Source of the DNA: an uncultured Schlesneria sp.
GTDB lineage: Bacteria > Planctomycetota > Planctomycetia > Planctomycetales > Planctomycetaceae
DNA: 54,227 nucleotides
Assembly (NCBI GenBank): GCA_903904835.1
Contig: CAIVEI010000122.1
Location: 1-54,227 of the forward strand
Reading direction: 5' to 3'
Shown here: positions 27,837-37,541 of the stretch, piece after piece
Layout of the letters: each line of letters opens with the position of its first letter
Position numbering within the stretch: position 1 is the first letter of the stretch
Notes under the pieces: generated by a model
Seen by the model: the letters and a program-made list of their open reading frames with translations, nothing else
What the model was told of the DNA's origin: nothing
Database searches by the model: none
Program-made: the position numbers and the translations under genes

Positions 27837-29381
27837 TCATTGCTTTGGCAAGTCTTTCACCGGCTCTTGCAATGATTCAAATATCTTCATGATCGGACTA
27901 TCGGCGGTGTTGATCATGACTGACCGATAGGCCGACGAAAGTTTCTGATAAAGCACATACTGAGCGTACTGGGCTCCGTTCTTACCGAACGCTTCGACCG
28001 ATCGCTTCCAGCCGCTTGCTTCTGCAGCATTGTCCAGCTTGATGACTTGAGCGTCCCCTTCCCCCTTGGAAAGAATCGCTGCCGCCTCATCTTTGGCCGC
28101 GTCAAGTTTCAGTTTTGCAACCGCCAGTTCCTGATTCGCTTTCGTCACGGCAACTTCCTGCTCACGCATCGCATCGGTTGTCAGCTTGACGATCGACTTT
28201 TCTGCATTAACCAAAGCTGGTTTTTGCTTGACCAGTTCGGTCTGTTCTGCCAGCTTCATCTCTTCACCCTGCTGAGTGATCTGTTGTTTAAATTTCTGCT
28301 GATCCAGTTCCGCCGTCGTTCGCAGACTGATCGGCACGGCGATCTGGCTAGGTGGTTCAATGCGAATGATCAAGGCCTGTACGATCTCGACCCCCAGCTT
28401 GTTACAAGAGGCTCGCATCGACGTTTCGAATTCTTTTTGAAACGACATCGCCGTTTCACCCTGAATGAAATCGCGACCGAGTTTCTTGGCTCCTTCCATG
28501 CGGCAGATTGCACGAGCATTCGGAAGGATGATCTTGCGTACGATCTCTTCGTCGATCAAGTCGCCGTTAAGATCTTCGTTGTAGGTGACAAAGACTTCCG
28601 CAGCCTTTTCAGGACTGATGTGAAATTCGATGCGGCCATCCAGCGAGACCCAGAATCCATCTTTGGAAGGAAACCCCATGTTCTTTTTCTCGGCGAGATT
28701 GAACCGCTGACTGCGACAGTCAACCTGACTGATCCGGGTGACATACGGATTAATGAAATAGGTCCCCGGATCGAGCGTCCGTTCTTGAACCCCTCGTTCT
28801 CCTTCTTTCACCAGCAGCTCATTGGGGTTTGCCGGGAACGGACCAGCCAGGTTCGTGACGACTCCCTTGAAGCCAGCCGGAATCGTCACAGGTTCATGCT
28901 CGGTCTCGACCTTGAAAACGTAAGGGTTGATTGCATAACGACCCGGCTTCAGCACATCCGGTACGATCCCCTTGGTTTTGGCGTCGTCATCGGAACTCAT
29001 CTGAGCCAGAAATTCGCCGTATGGCAGATCGTCGCCGGTCAGGCTGACGCGAACGCCGAGTTTGCCGGTCTTGATTTCGATCAGAGGTTTGACTTCCCAG
29101 TCGTAATCGTACGGGTTGTAAAAGTAGCGACCGGTGGTGAGGACTTTCTTTTGTACCCCTTTATGATGTTCATCCGGCGCGACCTCATCGGAGTTCTTCA
29201 GGTCGGTCCCCGTCTTGCGGATGAGTACCGCAAACTGATCCGGCCCGACATCGATCCGGCATGCGGCATAAGTCGCCCAAGCGGCGACCGGCAGCAAGAT
29301 GGCGGCGGCGATGAGACTAAAGATTGCTAAGGGATGGCGTTCTTGGCGATCCGGGAAGGCAGGAATCAGGTCCTGAGACAT
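27837..29381 (-). CDS. SPFH/band-7 (flotillin/prohibitin-like) membrane protein 1
   Basis: 514 residues from ATG at 29381 (AAAGGT upstream); a start at 29408 would add nine residues without a Shine-Dalgarno site. Anchor helix at about 17-40 (AIFSLIAAAILLPVAAWATY). 'TTGRYFYNPYDYDWE', 'KPGRYAINPYVF' and 'DPGTYFINPYVT' are the same repeated units as in the paralog downstream. The SPFH core includes IEFHISPEKAAEVFVTYNED and the C-terminus is a Lys/Glu/Ala coiled coil ending KDLPKQ. The two proteins probably form hetero-oligomers; inference. Confidence 0.88.
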   Translation of the reverse strand: MSQDLIPAFPDRQERHPLAIFSLIAAAILLPVAAWATYAACRIDVGPDQFAVLIRKTGTDLKNSDEVAPDEHHKGVQKKVLTTGRYFYNPYDYDWEVKPLIEIKTGKLGVRVSLTGDDLPYGEFLAQMSSDDDAKTKGIVPDVLKPGRYAINPYVFKVETEHEPVTIPAGFKGVVTNLAGPFPANPNELLVKEGERGVQERTLDPGTYFINPYVTRISQVDCRSQRFNLAEKKNMGFPSKDGFWVSLDGRIEFHISPEKAAEVFVTYNEDLNGDLIDEEIVRKIILPNARAICRMEGAKKLGRDFIQGETAMSFQKEFETSMRASCNKLGVEIVQALIIRIEPPSQIAVPISLRTTAELDQQKFKQQITQQGEEMKLAEQTELVKQKPALVNAEKSIVKLTTDAMREQEVAVTKANQELAVAKLKLDAAKDEAAAILSKGEGDAQVIKLDNAAEASGWKRSVEAFGKNGAQYAQYVLYQKLSSAYRSVMINTADSPIMKIFESLQEPVKDLPKQ

Positions 29382-29802
29382 TTTGGCGACCTTTGGATGA
29401 ATCACCATACGCTGAAGTTGGAAAACTTCGCATCAAGTCGGTAATTCTCGCAATGAAAAAACGTCAGCACAGCAGAACATCCCTGTTCATCAATTGATGA
29501 TACAGCACGTTAAGGCTTACGACAGTGGAAATTGGGTTAACTTAGGGTATTCCCTGCAGATAGAAAGCAATCAACCGCTGGGAGGAAAAATGAACACGTC
29601 TTTCCATACATTCTGATAACGGAACGGACGGATGGGTCAACCGGATCAAAAGAAACTGTGATTTAAGTTCGTGACCACGCAAAAACGATGATTGTTTGAG
29701 AAGAGTTTGCGTTCCCAAACGCTATAACATGGAATCATCGGGTCCGGCCGGACTTAGTCTATGCAATCAATCGTTCGGCGCGACTGATCGCCGCTAACTT
29801 GC
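29382..29802. other. Intergenic between MoxR-type and SPFH genes
   Basis: About 420 bases. It should hold the promoter of the SPFH operon (minus strand) and the end region of the MoxR gene. A small GCGTT/AACGC hairpin occurs near 29710-29725, but no U-tract follows on the minus strand. No gene seen. Confidence 0.4.
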
Positions 29803-30837
29803 TCATGTCCGTTCCTCGCGATTCTTCTTCAAGGCGAAATCGTTGATCTCGGCCAGTGCCGCAAGCTGTATTGAATCACGCTCGACAGGATCTTCGGCCA
29901 CAGACAAATTGACAAGTACTCGCAGGATGTCCAGATATTCGGCGGCACCAGGGATGGCACCACCTGCCAAACGGGCGCTCTTCCGTTCATTGAGCAACAG
30001 ACGAGCGACATTCTCGCAAACCGTATTGCTCACCTGATCTTCGTTCCAGAAGACTCGGGCACGGCCTTCGATGAGAAACTTTTTTGCGGCCACTGGCTCG
30101 TCCGGAAACTCGATTTGCAGGACGAGGCAACGTCGTAAGAACGCGGCGGGAAGCTCACGATCTTCGTTCGTGGTGATGATGACCAGCGGCGCCTTGGCTC
30201 CTTTGGGCAACGTGATCGTTTTGCTCAGTTGAGGGATATGGAATCCCTGGTTTCCCAGGCATTCGAGCAGTCCGTTAGGGACCGAAGGGTCCGCCTTGTC
30301 GATTTCATCAATCAGGACGACCGGTCCAGATCGCGCTTCGAACGAAGGTTTCCAGTCAGGAAATGTGCTGCGACTATCTTTTTGTCGCGCATGCCTTTGA
30401 AATCGCTCGGCTTGCTTATGTGCATCTTGCCAATCGATCGCCTTCCACATCACACCCGGTCGGATGAAGTTCTCTTCCGCCATCGCCTTTTGCCAGTCAA
30501 TCCCACGATCACTTTGGGCAATGACGGCACTGACCTGTGCCTGAGCCAACCTCGCAACGGCGTCGAATGTATAAAATAATTCGTCTCGTTCACTTCGTTT
30601 ATCGACAACAAACGGAAGAAACGGGACACCGAGCGAGCATGCAGCGGCCCTGGCCAACTGGCTTTTGCCGATCCCCGGCTCACCGCGCAGCAGTAAAGGC
30701 CGCCCCGAAGCGAGCGCCGCCTTGACCGCCCAGATGCTTTTCTGGTCGAACCGATGCGACGTTTTGGGCCACGATTCTTGCGCAGGAATTTCTAATGTTT
30801 CGCTCAGATCTGGAGAAAACAGGTCTTCGGAAGACAT
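29803..30837 (-). CDS. MoxR-type AAA+ ATPase
   Basis: 344 residues. Walker A GEPGIGKS (52-59), Walker B VVLIDEIDKADP (173-184), sensor-1 VIITTNEDRELP and arginine finger region AAFLRRCLVL. This matches MoxR-family ATPases that act as chaperones for assembly of metal- or VWA-protein partners. A partner with a VWA domain, which often lies next to moxR, is not present in the window. The region of about residues 90-160 is longer than in small MoxR proteins. Confidence 0.87.
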   Translation of the reverse strand: MSSEDLFSPDLSETLEIPAQESWPKTSHRFDQKSIWAVKAALASGRPLLLRGEPGIGKSQLARAAACSLGVPFLPFVVDKRSERDELFYTFDAVARLAQAQVSAVIAQSDRGIDWQKAMAEENFIRPGVMWKAIDWQDAHKQAERFQRHARQKDSRSTFPDWKPSFEARSGPVVLIDEIDKADPSVPNGLLECLGNQGFHIPQLSKTITLPKGAKAPLVIITTNEDRELPAAFLRRCLVLQIEFPDEPVAAKKFLIEGRARVFWNEDQVSNTVCENVARLLLNERKSARLAGGAIPGAAEYLDILRVLVNLSVAEDPVERDSIQLAALAEINDFALKKNREERT

Positions 30838-30852
30838 AACGCTTTCGTTGTT

Positions 30853-30975
30853 CTATTGATATAAGTCCCTGGAAATCTCATCAAAGATCTCCCGGGCGGG
30901 ACTGAGCATGGCCAAACGATTTTCAGGATCGTTAATTAAAGATTCCAGGACACCCTGAGGACTGGAAAAAATCAG
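30853..30975 (-). pseudogene. Short ORF remnant, possibly 3' end of a decayed gene
   Basis: A 40-codon open stretch on the minus strand ends in TAG at 30853-30855 and begins after a TAG at 30976-30978. Its translation (LESLINDPENRLAMLSPAR then EIFDEISRDLYQ) looks like natural amphipathic helices, but it has no good start codon (an in-frame ATG lies only 18 codons from the end). It could be a remnant of a gene 5' to the MoxR gene, or chance. Confidence 0.25.
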
Positions 30976-31128
30976 CTATAGGTGATGCGGTTTCAACTCC
31001 GTTCGATTGACTTGTTTGAAATCCTCGTCCTTTTCATTGATATGTAGTAGGGATCGCGCCATCCCGCAATATATCTCGACCGTTGTCGGACATTTTCGAC
31101 GCAGGCGTCAACATCATTGAGAACAAGC

Positions 31129-31713
31129 ATGACCAAAGGACGATTGGAAGCCTTCAGCGACGGAGTGATCGCCATTATCATCACGATCATGGCATTGGAA
31201 CTGAAAGTACCCAAGGGTGCCGAGTTGTCTGCCTTGTGGCCGCTGATTCCCGTCTTTTTCAGTTACGTCCTCAGTTTTCTCTTTATTGGGATTTATTGGA
31301 ACAATCACCATCACCTGATGCAGGCGGCCAAAGCCGTAAATGGTCAGGTTCTTTGGGCCAATCTCCATTTGTTGTTCTGGCTGTCGTTGGTTCCGTTTAC
31401 GACGGGCTGGATGGGACAAAACGACTTCGCTCCCTGGCCTGTTGCCCTTTATGGGGTCGTACTCTTTCTTGCCGGATGTTCGTATACACTACTCGTCCGA
31501 TCGCTGGTGACTCATCATGGGCAGGAATCGTTTGTCGCGACCGCCATAGGAAGCGATTTGAAAGGAAACTTATCCCTGCTGATTTACGCCATTGGGATTC
31601 CTTTTTCATTTGTGAGTTCTTGGATCGCCTGTGCGCTGTATATTGTCGTGGCAATGATCTGGTTGATTCCCGATCCTCGGATTGAGAAGTCGTTCACACC
31701 CGAAACGAAATGA
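31129..31713 (+). CDS. TMEM175-family (DUF1211) potassium channel-like protein
   Basis: 194 residues from ATG at 31129 (a TTG 12 bases upstream is not favoured). The signature RLEAFSDGVIAIIITIMALE at residues 4-23 contains the RxxxFSD motif of the first pore helix. Six hydrophobic segments can be counted (about 9-28, 40-61, 75-95, 103-121, 149-165 and 168-183). Bacterial TMEM175 homologs form tetrameric potassium channels without the usual selectivity filter. It is followed 13 bases later by the ornithine-cyclodeaminase-family gene. Confidence 0.88.
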   Translation: MTKGRLEAFSDGVIAIIITIMALELKVPKGAELSALWPLIPVFFSYVLSFLFIGIYWNNHHHLMQAAKAVNGQVLWANLHLLFWLSLVPFTTGWMGQNDFAPWPVALYGVVLFLAGCSYTLLVRSLVTHHGQESFVATAIGSDLKGNLSLLIYAIGIPFSFVSSWIACALYIVVAMIWLIPDPRIEKSFTPETK

Positions 31714-31726
31714 GGGATGATCAAAC

Positions 31727-32683
31727 ATGACTGCAATTTATTTAACAGAAGACGATGTCGCCTGGCTGCTGGATATGGACTCGGCGATCGAGTCCGTTGA
31801 AGAAGCCTTCCGTCAGTGGGCCTTTGGCAAGGCCGAGAATCAACCTCGACGAAGGGCCAACGCCAAAGGGGCGACGATCCACGTTCTGTCGGCCGGTGCC
31901 GAATACCTGGGATATGTCGGATATAAGTCTTACGTCACGACTCGCGCGGGTGCCCGGTTTCAATTCCTGTTGTCCGAAGCCGAGCACGGCCAGCCGGTAG
32001 CAATGATCGAAGCCAATTTGCTGGGTCAAATGCGTACGGGGGCAGCGTCAGGTGTCGCGACGAAATATATGGCTCGGCCCGACGCTCGGGTTGTAGGATG
32101 TTTCGGAACCGGTTTCCAAGCCCGGTCTCAGTTAAAAGCGATATGCAGCGTCAGGCGAATCGAGCGGGTAGAAGTTTACAGCCGCAACGACGACCGCCGC
32201 CGAGCGTTTGCGGATGAGATGGCTGAATACTGCAACGTGCCGACCGTGGCGGTTCATTCGCCGGACGAAGCGGCAGCCGAAAAAGACATTGTGATTTGTG
32301 CGACAACCAGTAAGTCACCGCTGTTTGACGGACATGTGCTTGATGAGGGGACGCATATCAACGCCGTCGGGAGTAATTATTTATCGAAGGCCGAAATCGA
32401 TGTGACGACGATTCGCCGGGCAGATCATGTTGTCTGTGACAGCCTTGAGGCGTGTCAGCTTGAGGCGGGCGACTTTGTTCCCGCGATCGAAGACGGCAGT
32501 CTCGACTGGCCCCGTGTGCATGAATTGTCGGATGTCGTGGTCGGTCGCGAAACTGGACGCGCCCTTCGAGAAGACATCACGTTGTTTAAGTCGGTCGGAT
32601 TAGGTTTGGAAGATCTCGCAGTGGCCGTTCGGATTTTCGAACGGGCGAAAGACGAGGGATTAGGTCGGCCGCTTCCGTTCTGA
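31727..32683 (+). CDS. Ornithine cyclodeaminase / mu-crystallin family protein
   Basis: 318 residues. N-terminal YLTEDDVAWLLDM, then VGYKSYVTT (substrate lysine in the family), LLGQMRTGAASGVATKYMAR, the Rossmann motif VVGCFGTGFQARSQLKAI (about 125-142) and NAVGSNYLSKAEID. The family includes ornithine cyclodeaminase, alanine dehydrogenase (archaeal type), ketimine reductases and others, so the substrate is left open. It is probably translated with the upstream channel gene. Confidence 0.9.
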   Translation: MTAIYLTEDDVAWLLDMDSAIESVEEAFRQWAFGKAENQPRRRANAKGATIHVLSAGAEYLGYVGYKSYVTTRAGARFQFLLSEAEHGQPVAMIEANLLGQMRTGAASGVATKYMARPDARVVGCFGTGFQARSQLKAICSVRRIERVEVYSRNDDRRRAFADEMAEYCNVPTVAVHSPDEAAAEKDIVICATTSKSPLFDGHVLDEGTHINAVGSNYLSKAEIDVTTIRRADHVVCDSLEACQLEAGDFVPAIEDGSLDWPRVHELSDVVVGRETGRALREDITLFKSVGLGLEDLAVAVRIFERAKDEGLGRPLPF

Positions 32684-33295
32684 TCAATCATTGTTGATCA
32701 ATCATCATGGAATGACAATGACCCGTTTCTCGTTCGATTCCCCATTGAACCATACCGTTCTACGGGAAACCGATATTGTCAGGGAAACCATGTGACATGC
32801 ATCAGAATCCCGATTTCGGGAACGCAAGAGGTCCGTTGGACGGGCCAACAGAGATTTTTTGGCCGTTTTTTAAGCGTATTTTGCCTGGTTTGATGTCAAT
32901 TGCCTTTCGGGCCATAAAAAAGGCGCAAGCGAGTCGGTTGGATGGCACGAAGAATTTTTCAAGAAATTTTTCGAAAAGGGCAGTTTTCGTGGCGCGCAGC
33001 GATTCATTTTGTTAGCATTTCGACCCGCCAGAGCAACCGATGCTCGGACGTCTCGCAACGAAAGAAAGGATGCTATCAATGCGAACTTTGCCTCGATCTC
33101 AGCCGTCTAGACCGATGGCTGCCTTGTTGTCCCATTTTGCGAGGAGCCAAAAGATGGTCCCGCAATTGCATAGTTGGGGGCGCTATTCGGAGGGTGACTG
33201 TTGATCGCAGCGCCAAGTTCGTGTGAGATGGTATGTTGGTCAGCTTGTTCGAGGGAACCGATGGCTGGCCGTTAGATATGAAGACTGCTGAGCGT
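32684..33295. other. Long intergenic upstream of the sigma factor gene
   Basis: About 610 bases without a credible gene. It contains a TGATCAA/TTGATCA inverted repeat at 32682-32701 just after the preceding stop (no U-tract) and a small CCCGATTTCGGG hairpin near 32810. The length suggests a long regulatory region or a leader for the sigma factor gene; I see no named RNA motif. Confidence 0.35.
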
Positions 33296-33375
33296 TTGTC
33301 AATTGTTGACGAACCGGCGAATAATTCTCAGGAAGTAATTTTGTTTCACGAATGCCTACCCGCACAGGCTATAAT
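33296..33375 (+). promoter_or_regulatory. Candidate sigma-70 promoter elements of the sigma factor gene
   Basis: TTGTCA (33296-33301) and AATAAT (33320-33325) have an 18-base spacer. A perfect TATAAT lies further downstream (33370-33375) without a good -35. Either could start the message; both lie within 120 bases of the start codon. Confidence 0.4.
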
Positions 33376-33411
33376 CACAGGGACGTGAACGAATCACAGG
33401 AGGTTTGACCC

Positions 33412-35109
33412 ATGCATCGCTTCAGCCCGGAATTTGCCAAGTTGTTAGACGCCTGCCGCGCCAAGGGGTACGCCACGTACCAATTGGTTGATAAATATCT
33501 CCCTGATGAGGGGGGCGATCCCAACATGGTTCCCGAGTTGATCATCGCTTTAGAAGATCTTGGTCTCGATATTGTTGACGAGCCCGATCCAAACGATCAG
33601 CCAAAGTACGAAGCCATTCCCGAATCGATGATGGAACCCGAGACCCCATCGTCATCGCGTGATCCGATCCGGATGTATCTCAGCCAGATGGGACACATTC
33701 CTCTGTTGTCGCGTGAGAAAGAAATTTTCCTCGCCAAGCAGATCGAGATCGCACGTAAATGGTTCCGACGCAAAATCGCCGAATCAGACTTTGCCATCGG
33801 GTTAGTTGTCGACACAATTGAAAAAGTCTGTCGCAACGAATTGCCGTTCGAGCGAACGCTGCGAACAAGCGAAACGGAAAACCTGCGTAAAGAGCAGATC
33901 CAGGGGCGTATTCCTGTCAATCTTCCCACAATCAAACGATTGCTGGAAGAAAACAAGGTTGATTGGGAAGCCCAAAAGGCCGCCAAAACGAAGCCCGAAC
34001 TGGCAGCGATCAAGTTGAAATTGAAGAACCGTCGTCGAAAGCTGGCTTGGCTGTGCGAAGAACTGAGCGTTCGAACCCAGCGAGTTCAGCCGATCATGCG
34101 TCGGATGGAACAGATTGGAAAACGGATTCAGGAACTGCAACTTCAGATCCAGAAACTTTCAGAACGTCGAACGGTCGCAGCAGCCAACGAGACCGAAATT
34201 CTGCGTCGTGAACTGAATGACCTCACCGAACTCGTTCTGGAAACGCCTGCCGATTTCTGTGACAGAATGCGGCGAATCATGGCCAAGTTCGACGCGTGGA
34301 CTCGCGGAAAGCAGCAATTGTCCGGCGGTAACCTCCGTCTGGTGGTGTCGATTGCCAAGAAGTATCGAAACCGGGGACTCAGCTTTCTGGACCTGATCCA
34401 GGAAGGGAATGCTGGTTTGATGCGAGGCGTGGAAAAGTACGAGTATCGACGTGGATACAAGTTCTCGACCTATGCCACGTGGTGGATTCGTCAGGCGATC
34501 ACCCGTGCCGTCGCCGACCATGCTCGAACAATCCGTATTCCAGTCCATATGTTCCAATGTATTTCGCAATTGAAAGCCAAGAGCGAACAAATTCGGCAGG
34601 AAACCGGCCGCGACCCGAGCATGGAAGAACTGGCGGAAGCAGTCGGCATGTCACTGGAAGAAACCGAACGGATCATGAAGACGTGGAAACATCCAGTCAG
34701 TCTTGATACGCCGGTTGGTGAAAGCGAAGACGGTTCGTTCGGCGATTTCCTGCAGGACGACAACGAGTCGAATCCTGCCGAATCGGCGATGCAGGAAATG
34801 TTGCGAGACAAGATCGAAGTCGTGCTTCGCAGCTTGACCTACCGCGAACGTGAAATCATCAAGTTGCGATACGGTCTTGGTGATGGATACAGCTATACGC
34901 TGGAAGAAACTGGACGTATTTTCAAAGTAACACGCGAACGTATTCGCCAAATCGAATCGAAGGCCTTGCGAAAGCTTCAACACGAAACGCGAGCAAATCA
35001 CCTTCGTGGGTTTGTCGATTCAACGGATGATGAACCTCTACCACCTCCCGATGCCGGTGACGATTCGAGCGTAGAAGAAAGTGACGAAGTGTTCGCCGTA
35101 GCCGGTTGA
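33412..35109 (+). CDS. rpoD: RNA polymerase sigma-70 family factor (primary-type)
   Basis: 565 residues with a strong AGGAGGT Shine-Dalgarno (33398-33404). Region 1.2 is [20 protein letters not shown] (about 84-103). Region 2 is at about 305-378: [39 protein letters not shown] and IRIPVHM. Regions 3-4 follow, ending in [20 protein letters not shown], the -35-binding helix-turn-helix. Between 1.2 and 2.1 lies a lysine- and arginine-rich nonconserved region of about 200 residues with coiled-coil character. An acidic tail ([16 protein letters not shown]) extends beyond region 4.2. It probably is the housekeeping sigma factor, but planctomycetes may carry close paralogs. Confidence 0.93.
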   Translation: MHRFSPEFAKLLDACRAKGYATYQLVDKYLPDEGGDPNMVPELIIALEDLGLDIVDEPDPNDQPKYEAIPESMMEPETPSSSRDPIRMYLSQMGHIPLLSREKEIFLAKQIEIARKWFRRKIAESDFAIGLVVDTIEKVCRNELPFERTLRTSETENLRKEQIQGRIPVNLPTIKRLLEENKVDWEAQKAAKTKPELAAIKLKLKNRRRKLAWLCEELSVRTQRVQPIMRRMEQIGKRIQELQLQIQKLSERRTVAAANETEILRRELNDLTELVLETPADFCDRMRRIMAKFDAWTRGKQQLSGGNLRLVVSIAKKYRNRGLSFLDLIQEGNAGLMRGVEKYEYRRGYKFSTYATWWIRQAITRAVADHARTIRIPVHMFQCISQLKAKSEQIRQETGRDPSMEELAEAVGMSLEETERIMKTWKHPVSLDTPVGESEDGSFGDFLQDDNESNPAESAMQEMLRDKIEVVLRSLTYREREIIKLRYGLGDGYSYTLEETGRIFKVTRERIRQIESKALRKLQHETRANHLRGFVDSTDDEPLPPPDAGDDSSVEESDEVFAVAG

Positions 35110-35159
35110 ACGGATTTGCGATCTCAGCCACTGGTTGAGTCGCGATTGCCAAAACATTC

Positions 35160-35200
35160 AGCCCTTCGAAGTCATGCAGATGACTTCGGAGGGCTTTTTT
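35160..35200 (+). terminator. Rho-independent terminator of the sigma factor gene
   Basis: A 16-base-pair stem (AGCCCTTCGAAGTCAT with ATGACTTCGGAGGGCT, one G-T pair) closes a GCAG loop and runs into a T-tract. It overlaps the last codons of the convergent gene at 35172. Confidence 0.92.
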
Positions 35201-35432
35201 CTTTTTGTTGCTTCTGGTGCATTTCTCGGCTGTCGGCGATCATCGCGGAAAACCCAAAAACCGCGATGGCAATCACTTCAACGGTCATGACTGTGGCACC
35301 GTGATTGTTAAACCAGACATTGACGGGTGCGTCAGGATCACCAAGCAGCATCGCAACCATGGCCAGGATCGTGATCACAAACGCGGTCGTGGCGACAGCG
35401 GTCAGCATAAAGAGGGATTGGGACAAACGCAT
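35172..35432 (-). CDS. Small two-helix membrane protein
   Basis: 86 residues from ATG at 35432 (a GTG just upstream is possible). Helix 1 at about 5-31 (LFMLTAVATTAFVITILAMV) and helix 2 at about 47-66 (VMTVEVIAIAVFGFSAMIAD), ending in a Lys/Glu-rich tail (HQKQQKEKSPPKSSA). The tail is encoded inside the sigma-factor terminator, which is unusual. Not assigned to a family. Confidence 0.6.
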   Translation of the reverse strand: MRLSQSLFMLTAVATTAFVITILAMVAMLLGDPDAPVNVWFNNHGATVMTVEVIAIAVFGFSAMIADSREMHQKQQKEKSPPKSSA

Positions 35433-35731
35433 CACTTGCTTTCAGGTTCTGAGAGGCGGAATCAAATCTCGTCGTTCGGAAACAGCGATCCAAGTATCCG
35501 CAATTCATTGTTCAAAATCTCAATTCTAGCGATTTCGAACAAATTCCTCGTCATCAGTCACGGTTCGATCGGATTTGGATTGAGATTCGCCTCGTGCAAC
35601 ACCAGTTTTGTTAATCTAAACACAAGCAAAAAATATCGCATTTGTATTAACATGAAAACCACTGAAATCGGTTCCACAAAGAGTATAGCGAGGAAGGCCG
35701 CAGCAAAAGCCCCAAACAACAGTGCATGGAT

Positions 35732-36160
35732 CTAACTAAGAAAAACAAGCGTTAACCCGACCGCGACAATCGCGAATGCCCCCACAATCACGGATAACGC
35801 GACGCTCATTACGACCACAAATTCCCCTAAGGCGCGTTTCATCGATCTGGCGAGATCAGTGAGATCGGGACGCTCAAAGTGGCTGGCGATTTGAAAGAGA
35901 AATTCGGAAAAGTACATTGCCGAAATGAAGTGACATAGTACGGCTGCCGAGACGAAAAGTAGTCCAACTTCGAGCGTTTTAAGTTCGTTAAGCGCGAACG
36001 GCCAGGCAAATGCAACCGCCGCAAGAGTAACGGCCAGCGCCTGTGCGACTACAGACCAGATTATCGCTCGACTTCTGAGGTTTTCACAAGGCGCAGACAG
36101 ACAAAGCATGCTGCCAACCACATCCAGAGCGATCCCAACGCAGATTAGGCAGGCAATCAC
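35732..36160 (-). CDS. Four-helix membrane protein, possibly 5'-truncated
   Basis: 142 residues from GTG at 36160; hydrophobic segments at about 2-22, 32-54, 64-84 and 111-141. The same frame continues 15 codons further upstream (with YANSTTVPLVV in it, resembling the start of a membrane helix) to a TAA at 36206-36208 but has no usual start codon there. The gene may therefore have lost its 5' end by frameshift, or start at GTG. No family recognised. Confidence 0.5.
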   Translation of the reverse strand: MIACLICVGIALDVVGSMLCLSAPCENLRSRAIIWSVVAQALAVTLAAVAFAWPFALNELKTLEVGLLFVSAAVLCHFISAMYFSEFLFQIASHFERPDLTDLARSMKRALGEFVVVMSVALSVIVGAFAIVAVGLTLVFLS

Positions 36161-36530
36161 AACGAGTGGAACAGTCGTTGAATTGGCGTATAAGTGCCAG
36201 ATTGCTTACAAACCGGCAAGACAGCAAAGAACCTGCCTCGAAAGCTTCAGCCTTAATCCATACGTCACCTTTCGCCACCGTGAGGCCAACAGGTCAATCT
36301 CGTCGGTCGGCAAAGGTCGATCTGGTTCTGAACTCATCTTTGAATCATTTCGATCAGGGTCGTTTTACGTCTGTTTTTTATGGACGCAATCAACATACAT
36401 TCACGAAACAATTGTTCCATCATGAATTGAAGGAAGACCGTCTGTCGGTGTTGCCGGTTCAAAGAATCCACGAGTTAAAAAGGATGCAAAATCCCACACT
36501 ACCACACGGATTTATGTACGAAACGGGAAG
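36161..36530. other. Intergenic/possible gene remnant region
   Basis: 370 bases without a gene I can defend. On the plus strand an ORF ends at 36534 with plausible-looking text (LKEDRLSVLPVQRIHELKRM) but no family features. It may be a remnant or chance. Confidence 0.3.
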
Positions 36531-37133
36531 CTAACTTATGGCACGAGCCTCCATCTCAAGCAACCTTTCCTTAAGTTTTGTTCCCGCTGGTGAAGTGTAT
36601 CCACCGAGTTTTCCCCCTGCGGCCAGGACTCGGTGACACGGGATCAGGATCGGGAATCGATTGCTCGACATGACTGTTCCGACCGCTCGGGCCGCGCCCG
36701 GATGTCCCGCTTGAAGTGCGAGTTCGCCATACGAAATTGTTTGACCGTAACCAATGTTTCGCGTTGCTTCGACAATCTGCCGACGAAACGGAGTCATCTC
36801 TGGCAGCCGAATTTCGATCGAGTCAAAGTTGACGACTTCTCCATCGAAATAAGCTTCGAAGAGGGAACGTAAGGCGGGATTCCAATCCCCTTCTTCCAGC
36901 ACTTTGGCATCAATGACAGCCCTGGCACGAATGGAGTCGGATGAGGCATGACCGACGTAGACTGATGTCAATTCGCCCCCCTGCCCTGTCAGTCCGATCC
37001 AACCGATGGGGGTCGAAAATGTGGCAAGAATCTGGCGCGTCGGGAAATCATGACCTCCCTGGCTTAATGACCTTTTGCCTAAGGCGCTGACGGTTCTTGA
37101 GATTCGTGACTGACTTTTTAACGTTTCGGTCAT
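36531..37133 (-). CDS. ogt: Methylated-DNA--protein-cysteine methyltransferase
   Basis: 200 residues from ATG at 37133 (AAAGGGGA upstream). The C-terminal DNA-binding domain has MTPFRRQIVEATRNIGYGQT, GHPGAARAVGTVMSSN and the active site PCHRV with nucleophile Cys166. It repairs O6-alkylguanine by suicidal alkyl transfer. The first 30 residues are poorly conserved. It is divergent from the plus-strand gene at 37542. Confidence 0.94.
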   Translation of the reverse strand: MTETLKSQSRISRTVSALGKRSLSQGGHDFPTRQILATFSTPIGWIGLTGQGGELTSVYVGHASSDSIRARAVIDAKVLEEGDWNPALRSLFEAYFDGEVVNFDSIEIRLPEMTPFRRQIVEATRNIGYGQTISYGELALQAGHPGAARAVGTVMSSNRFPILIPCHRVLAAGGKLGGYTSPAGTKLKERLLEMEARAIS

Positions 37134-37373
37134 TGCCAATCCCCTTTCAAATGTTTCATTCGTTGTACTGTCAGGCCGTTCGCCCAGCAATGAACGGCAC
37201 AGATTATCGCGTCATTTCGCATCAGACTTCGTGTGCGTCGAAGGTATTGCTTCGGGCTGTCTGGAACTGGACACTTTCTGTTGTGGTCACCGAATTTAAG
37301 CCTGACTTTTCGGAAGATTCGCTGGAAAACCCTGTTTCCCCGTTGTACACAGCCGCTGATCTCTCCATCCTCT

Positions 37374-37402
37374 TTGACCCCTGTTCCGCAGACCTATACA
37401 AT
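37374..37402 (+). promoter_or_regulatory. Sigma-70-type promoter
   Basis: TTGACC (37374-37379) and TACAAT (37397-37402) are separated by exactly 17 bases. The predicted leader to the start at 37542 is about 130 bases. This is the best promoter match in the window. Confidence 0.6.
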
Positions 37403-37541
37403 GGACCGCCCCGGTGTTTGGCTGTTTTGCCCTCTGCTAACAGTCATCACCGCGAAAATTAGAGCAGTGTGCCACGCGAGACGAGTCAATTCTGGTCTTG
37501 TTCGCAGACTGCCAAGTTTGAATCATTCAGGAAAATAATTG

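Noticed and set aside
28047-29330. Long plus-strand ORF of 427 residues
   Set aside because: It lies opposite the SPFH gene, has no start signal and its composition is that of an antisense shadow of conserved codons.
32682-32701. TGATCAA/TTGATCA inverted repeat after the ornithine-cyclodeaminase-family gene as a terminator
   Set aside because: The stem is only seven base pairs and AT-rich, with no U-tract downstream.
36166-36534. Plus-strand 122-residue ORF between a membrane gene and ogt
   Set aside because: Composition is plausible in its second half but the first half overlaps non-coding-like sequence and no family is recognisable.
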